DNA from: Orthonyx spaldingii
Taxonomy: Eukaryota > Chordata > Aves > Passeriformes > Orthonychidae
Length of the DNA stretch: 64,000 nucleotides
Assembly (NCBI GenBank): GCA_013397795.1
Contig: VZTJ01005702.1
Location: forward strand, 570,925 to 634,924
Direction of reading: 5' to 3'
Shown: positions 60,064 to 64,000 of the stretch, one piece after another
Position numbering within the stretch: the first letter of the stretch is position 1
Layout of the letters: each line of letters opens with the position of its first letter
Notes under the pieces: generated by a model
Told to the model about the DNA's origin: nothing
The model's input: only the letters and a program-made list of their open reading frames with translations
The model's database searches: none
Translations under genes and position numbers: made by a program

Positions 60064-61966
60064 CCACATGGGGATATCTCCACCTGCAGATAATCGGGGT
60101 TGGATGGGGGTCACCGAAACTGCTGGTGATTTGTGAACCTGAGGAAACAAACAAATAAACAAACATACAAAAAAGAAATTGTGGAAGACTCCATCCCAGG
60201 CATGGCATTTCTGTTCAGAAATTACAAAAAAAGAAACCCAGTAGTCAAAAACATAATACACAAAGCTGTGACCTCTTGACTTGCAAAAAAAATCTCAGAT
60301 AGGCTCTTAACCACCCAAAACAATGGTGAAGAACTCCCTGTGCAAGTTTTTGAAGTCTTTGCTAAGTGAGTTTCAGAGAAATACTTCCAATTAAATTATT
60401 CCATTTTATGTCTGTCACAACTTCTGTTTTATCATGAAATCAATGCTGGTTCTGTGACACAAATTAATAACACTATTATCCCTGAAAAACAGCAATCCTT
60501 CAAAACAGGTGCTTTGTTATTTTTCATCAGATGCATAGAGCCTCAAAGTGCTGGAATGGCACATTGAGACCTGTCTACCAGCACTGAAAAACATAAGCTT
60601 GCCAATAAACATAGTGAAGTGGTGATGGGTTTTGAGTTGTGTTCAAAGGGATGTCATAACAGGTCAAGTGATAGCTCTGTGTTTTCATTTTCATTTGGTT
60701 CATTCTTCCAAACATCTTTAAGCACAGACTCATACATTTCTTAAATTACTGGAAGAAGCTTAATAGCAGCATCAAAAATATTATGTCAGGATGCTTAGAC
60801 TAAGTAGCAAAAAAAACCACATTAGGAATAGTTTTAAGACAACTTTGTACGCCTTCATATTTTTGGCTTGTTTTAGGCCATGTTCCCAGCATAACTCAAA
60901 ATTGCCTCCAAAACAAATCCACTTTAATATGCTGCCATCGTGGAGTCTTGGGTGTTGCCCAGGAAATTCACATGCAGCTTATAATTTGTGTTATGATTTC
61001 TCTTCCTCCTCTTCCAAATCACAGGACTCTAGTTCAGTGATTCATTGAACCATGTTGGCCTGTCAGCAGTGCAACTGTTGAAGATTGATTTTCTCAGCCT
61101 ATGTGCTCTATGGATTTTCTAAATTTCTATAAATTGTATTTTTGACACGTACAATTTCCTATGAATTTGAGTTGAAATTGATCAATATATTCAAAGATTT
61201 TAGGAAGATGAAACAGCTAGAAAATAAGATGATATAATTCTCATTTGTTTTGAAAATCAGGCTAAAATGCCACAATTTTATGTTTAGGAATATATTGAAG
61301 AGATGATCAATCTATTAATACCAGAGTTACTGACCGTGAAGCACTGATTTGCTAGAGGTGACACTGGTTTGTTGCTGCTCTGCTGCTGTACCCTCTGATA
61401 CTACTTTTGCTTCCAGAATATAAACCAAAATAAAGCTCACGCCAGCATCGTGCACATTGAAGTTGGCAGAGGAAAAAAATGGAGCAGGTCATGCCTTCTC
61501 AGAATCATCAAAGATTTGGAATTACTCTGTTTGAGCAGAAGCTCCCAGTTCTGGATCAGCACACAGCTGGTGATGGTTAGTAGAGGCCCATTTACAGGGC
61601 ACAGAGGGTCGCTCATCCCACCATCCTTGCTGTATCCAGTTCTACCAGAAAGGGGGTCCCTGGCTGTCAGAGGTGGTGACACTGAACTGGCAGGTTCTTG
61701 AAAACACCAAGAAAAATGGTCACTTTCTGATGCTTTATAGTGAGGAAGCCATGGTTGGAAGATATCTCCAAGGAGAGTAAACTCTTCTTCAAGCAGGTGA
61801 GCATTTAAAAGATGAAAAAGAATTTGGCTAAAGGGAGGTCACAGTCCTGTTGTCTTGCTTCAGTGTCACATTTACCAGTTTGAAGGTTAGTAGGATGTCA
61901 AGACATCTTCCTAAGTTGGGATAAGGATGACATGTTTACATTTTTTGCGTAGAAATGTAGACACTA

Positions 61967-62711
61967 TGTGGTAGTCACCCAGCTGGTGGCGGAGCCACCG
62001 GCTGGGTCGCCCATGGCGTTCGAGGCTGCGGCTCAATCTGCCTTTTCAGTGGGGATTGACGATCAAGCGGATTGGGTAGATGACACCTCTTGGGACAGTG
62101 AGCCCTGAGAGGTAGGCAGGTTGAGGCAGTCTCCCGCCATAGGCTGCTGTCCATCTAGGTACCGTCCCCTCCCCTCTCTCCTCATAGATGATTTAGATAT
62201 TCATATAGTTGGTTTAATGTTCATGCATAGCTAGAATGTTCTAAAGTTCTGTTCTACCCATTGGTTTATGTAAATATGTCCCTCCTACGTGTGCTGTTTA
62301 TTGGTTACTGTCACCTCCTTTCATGTACCTCATTTGTCCTGTCCCTTGTTCCTCCCCTTTTCCCCCCCCTTTAAAACCTGGTGCAACGGTCATTTCGGGG
62401 CTCGTTTTGTGGCTCCCGTCCTTGCAGTGAGTTCTCCTGTCCCCTCCAGGGCAGGGAATAAACGCTTGGATTTACACCACAAGCGAGTCCTCCTTGATTC
62501 CTTTGCTGCTTCTGCGTCGCATTTTCATCACCAGCTGCTGCTTGCCCCAGCCTGGGCTTTGGAAATATCAGCCAGCCTCGGAGCTGTGCCTGCGAAGGCT
62601 AAAGGCATTGCCTTGCTGCTGCACGCGCTTGTGCCACGCGAGAACCGTTGTCCGGGCACACGAGGACACTGTCGGCCATTGACCAGCCGGGCGGTCAAGC
62701 GGCTAGCGACA
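61967..62711 (+). mobile_element. Solo LTR of an endogenous retrovirus (ERVK-like), plus strand
   Basis: Begins TGTGGTAGTCACCC and ends GCTAGCGACA. It is flanked by a perfect 6-bp target duplication ACACTA (61961-61966 and 62712-62717), the length typical of beta-like (class II) retroviruses. Plus-strand order is as in an LTR: a TATA-like TTTAAAA at 62370-62376 after a C-rich run, then AATAAA at 62457-62462, then U5-like GC-rich sequence. No internal retroviral genes remain. The intact target duplication suggests a fairly recent insertion. Confidence 0.9.
61977..62007. repeat. 14-bp hairpin at the 5' end of the ERVK-like LTR
   Basis: ACCCAGCTGGTGGC, loop GGA, GCCACCGGCTGGGT: fully paired except for one T/G position. 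Confidence 0.85.
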
Positions 62712-63668
62712 ACACTACTCTCAGATTAGCTTCTTGAGTGAGAATTTCTAAGTGCAGCAGATTTTTTTCTATTGCTGCTGGAACAGGATTTGTTTTGTTG
62801 CCTAATTTTCTTGGCTCAGAATGTGTGTGTTGTTACTCTGGCCTTGTGAGAAAGATGAGTTTGTAGTCATGCTGAGCTTTTTTCAGAAGGTGGCAGCAGC
62901 TTATTACTTATATAAAACAGATTGCTGCTAAACGTCAATGTCTGCCTAGGGGTAAATCATACTTTCATAACTACTTATACTTAACGTCACATTTCTTTAT
63001 TCATTCATTGTTGAGAGTGCCTCAGCTTTTCTTTGGGTTGTGGAGTTGCAAATCAAAACTAATATTTAGTTTATAGTAACACTAAAAACATTTTGTTCCT
63101 GTCTCTCATCCAATTGAAGTTTTGGGATGGCTGATTTTCAAGCAGAGTGCCTTAGAAAATCATAAAGAAATTTGTCAGGTTTTAGTTTTGGTTTTTTTTT
63201 TCCTTTCCAGAAGATACGTGCATGTACCACAGTTTATTGTCGAAAATGTCCACTTCACCAGGCATGGGACAGCTAAAGAGACTGCTAGATTTCTTTTCCA
63301 AAAGTGGAGATTAGACAACGTGTATTCTTTACATCCAAACAATACCTGGCAAATACAGGACTTCAGAATTCATGATTATTAATTTTTCCAACCATCTGTT
63401 GATTAGTTTCAATCTCTATTCATATTAAAAATTCACAAAATAGCTGAAACTGTGGGAATAAGGTCTGAGTGTGTCTGCTCTTCTCTTCCTTTAGTTAATT
63501 TTTTTCCAAAGTAACATAATAACAGAGATTAAAAAAGCAGGGGACAGAAAGGTAATAGAGTAGGATGAAAAGAAATGGAATATGTAGAAAGGAAGCAGGA
63601 AGAAAAAGCAAAGTTATAGCTAAGCTTCCTCATCTGAAGTGCTTTCCTATGGAGTCATGGTTTCTTTG

Positions 63669-63735
63669 GGGTTTTTTTTTATTGCTGTTGTTGTTTATTT
63701 TTTGTTGTTTTTTGTGGTTTTTTTGTTGTTGGAAT
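63669..63735 (+). repeat. T/TTG-rich low-complexity stretch
   Basis: Runs of T separated by single G or TTG units. The Leu/Phe-rich open frame over it is an artefact. Confidence 0.75.
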
Positions 63736-64000
63736 ATGTGCTCAGAAAAAGAAACATGTCTGCCTTTTCATTTGTTGTCTTCCAGACGCTCTGCAAACAG
63801 TAAACACATAATGCAAATGTTATCTGCAGAAAATGTGTTGTCGGCATGATGTTATCATTAGACACATTTTCTCTGCTCCAGTTTGCTTGTGAGAATCTGT
63901 CAAGTAAACACCCATGATAGATACAAATCAGCTCAGATGCTGGAGTGGACTGTTGATTGACAGCTGAGTTTGAGCACTTTGCCCACGAATGAATTGAAGT

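Larger units (their letters stand above)
60064..64000. other. 5' flank of LRP11 to right window edge
   Basis: AT-rich intergenic sequence with no recognised gene. It contains a 745-bp solo LTR (61967-62711) and a T/G-rich stretch (63669-63735). Confidence 0.8.

Noticed and set aside
62289..62729. 146-codon plus-strand open frame
   Set aside because: It lies inside the ERVK-like LTR (U3-R-U5) and runs past its end; not a gene.
1..64000. Bacterial-type systems, CRISPR arrays, operons, tRNA or rRNA genes
   Set aside because: None seen. The window is vertebrate chromosomal DNA with spliced genes and retroposons.

Overview
This is a vertebrate nuclear genome window, almost certainly from a bird. 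It is AT-rich, intron-rich DNA with two GC-rich CpG islands. It carries many decayed CR1 LINE fragments, the dominant avian retroposon, and two solo retroviral LTRs. One of these is of a type I recall from neoavian genomes. No prokaryotic features, CRISPR arrays, tRNA or rRNA genes were seen.

Two protein-coding genes lie tail to tail, the same PCMT1-LRP11 neighbourhood as human 6q25. PCMT1 (protein-L-isoaspartate O-methyltransferase) occupies the plus strand from the left edge to about 33.9 kb. All coding exons for a 227-residue enzyme can be read, with GT/AG junctions and consistent phases: 168-222, 12883-12987, 14134-14165, 15884-15988, 19220-19340, 22752-22837 and 24419-24598. An eighth, alternative terminal exon at 33075 replaces the C-terminal RWK with RDEL, an ER-retrieval-like tail. 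The first exon also stays open upstream of the usual ATG through a hydrophobic segment, matching the longer PCMT1 isoform known in mammals.

LRP11 (LDL receptor related protein 11) occupies the minus strand from about 59.7 kb down to about 41.1 kb in seven exons. Visible parts are the C-terminal part of the MANEC (MANSC) domain, a PKD domain, one LDL-receptor class A module, a Ser/Thr/Asn-rich stalk, a transmembrane helix and a short tail ending in YLINGMYL. The 5' part of exon 1, with the start codon and signal peptide, is lost in an assembly gap of 312 N at 59323-59634 inside the CpG island.

Between the two polyadenylation sites lie about 7.3 kb (33.9-41.1 kb) with no recognisable gene. From 60 kb to the right end is LRP11 upstream flank, holding a 745-bp solo LTR with a perfect 6-bp target duplication (ACACTA). 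A 1070-bp solo LTR lies antisense in PCMT1 intron 7, with an imperfect 5-bp duplication. CR1 fragments are near 8.1-8.9, 12.7, 14.4-14.6, 27.7-27.9, 41.5-41.7, 53.8-54.0, 58.6-58.9 and 59.8-60.1 kb.

I found no convincing undescribed system. The points most worth checking are the conserved dual C-terminus of PCMT1, its hydrophobic N-terminal extension, the CR1 copies bracketing the LRP11 promoter, the undersized gap in LRP11 exon 1, and a triple in-frame splice acceptor in LRP11.
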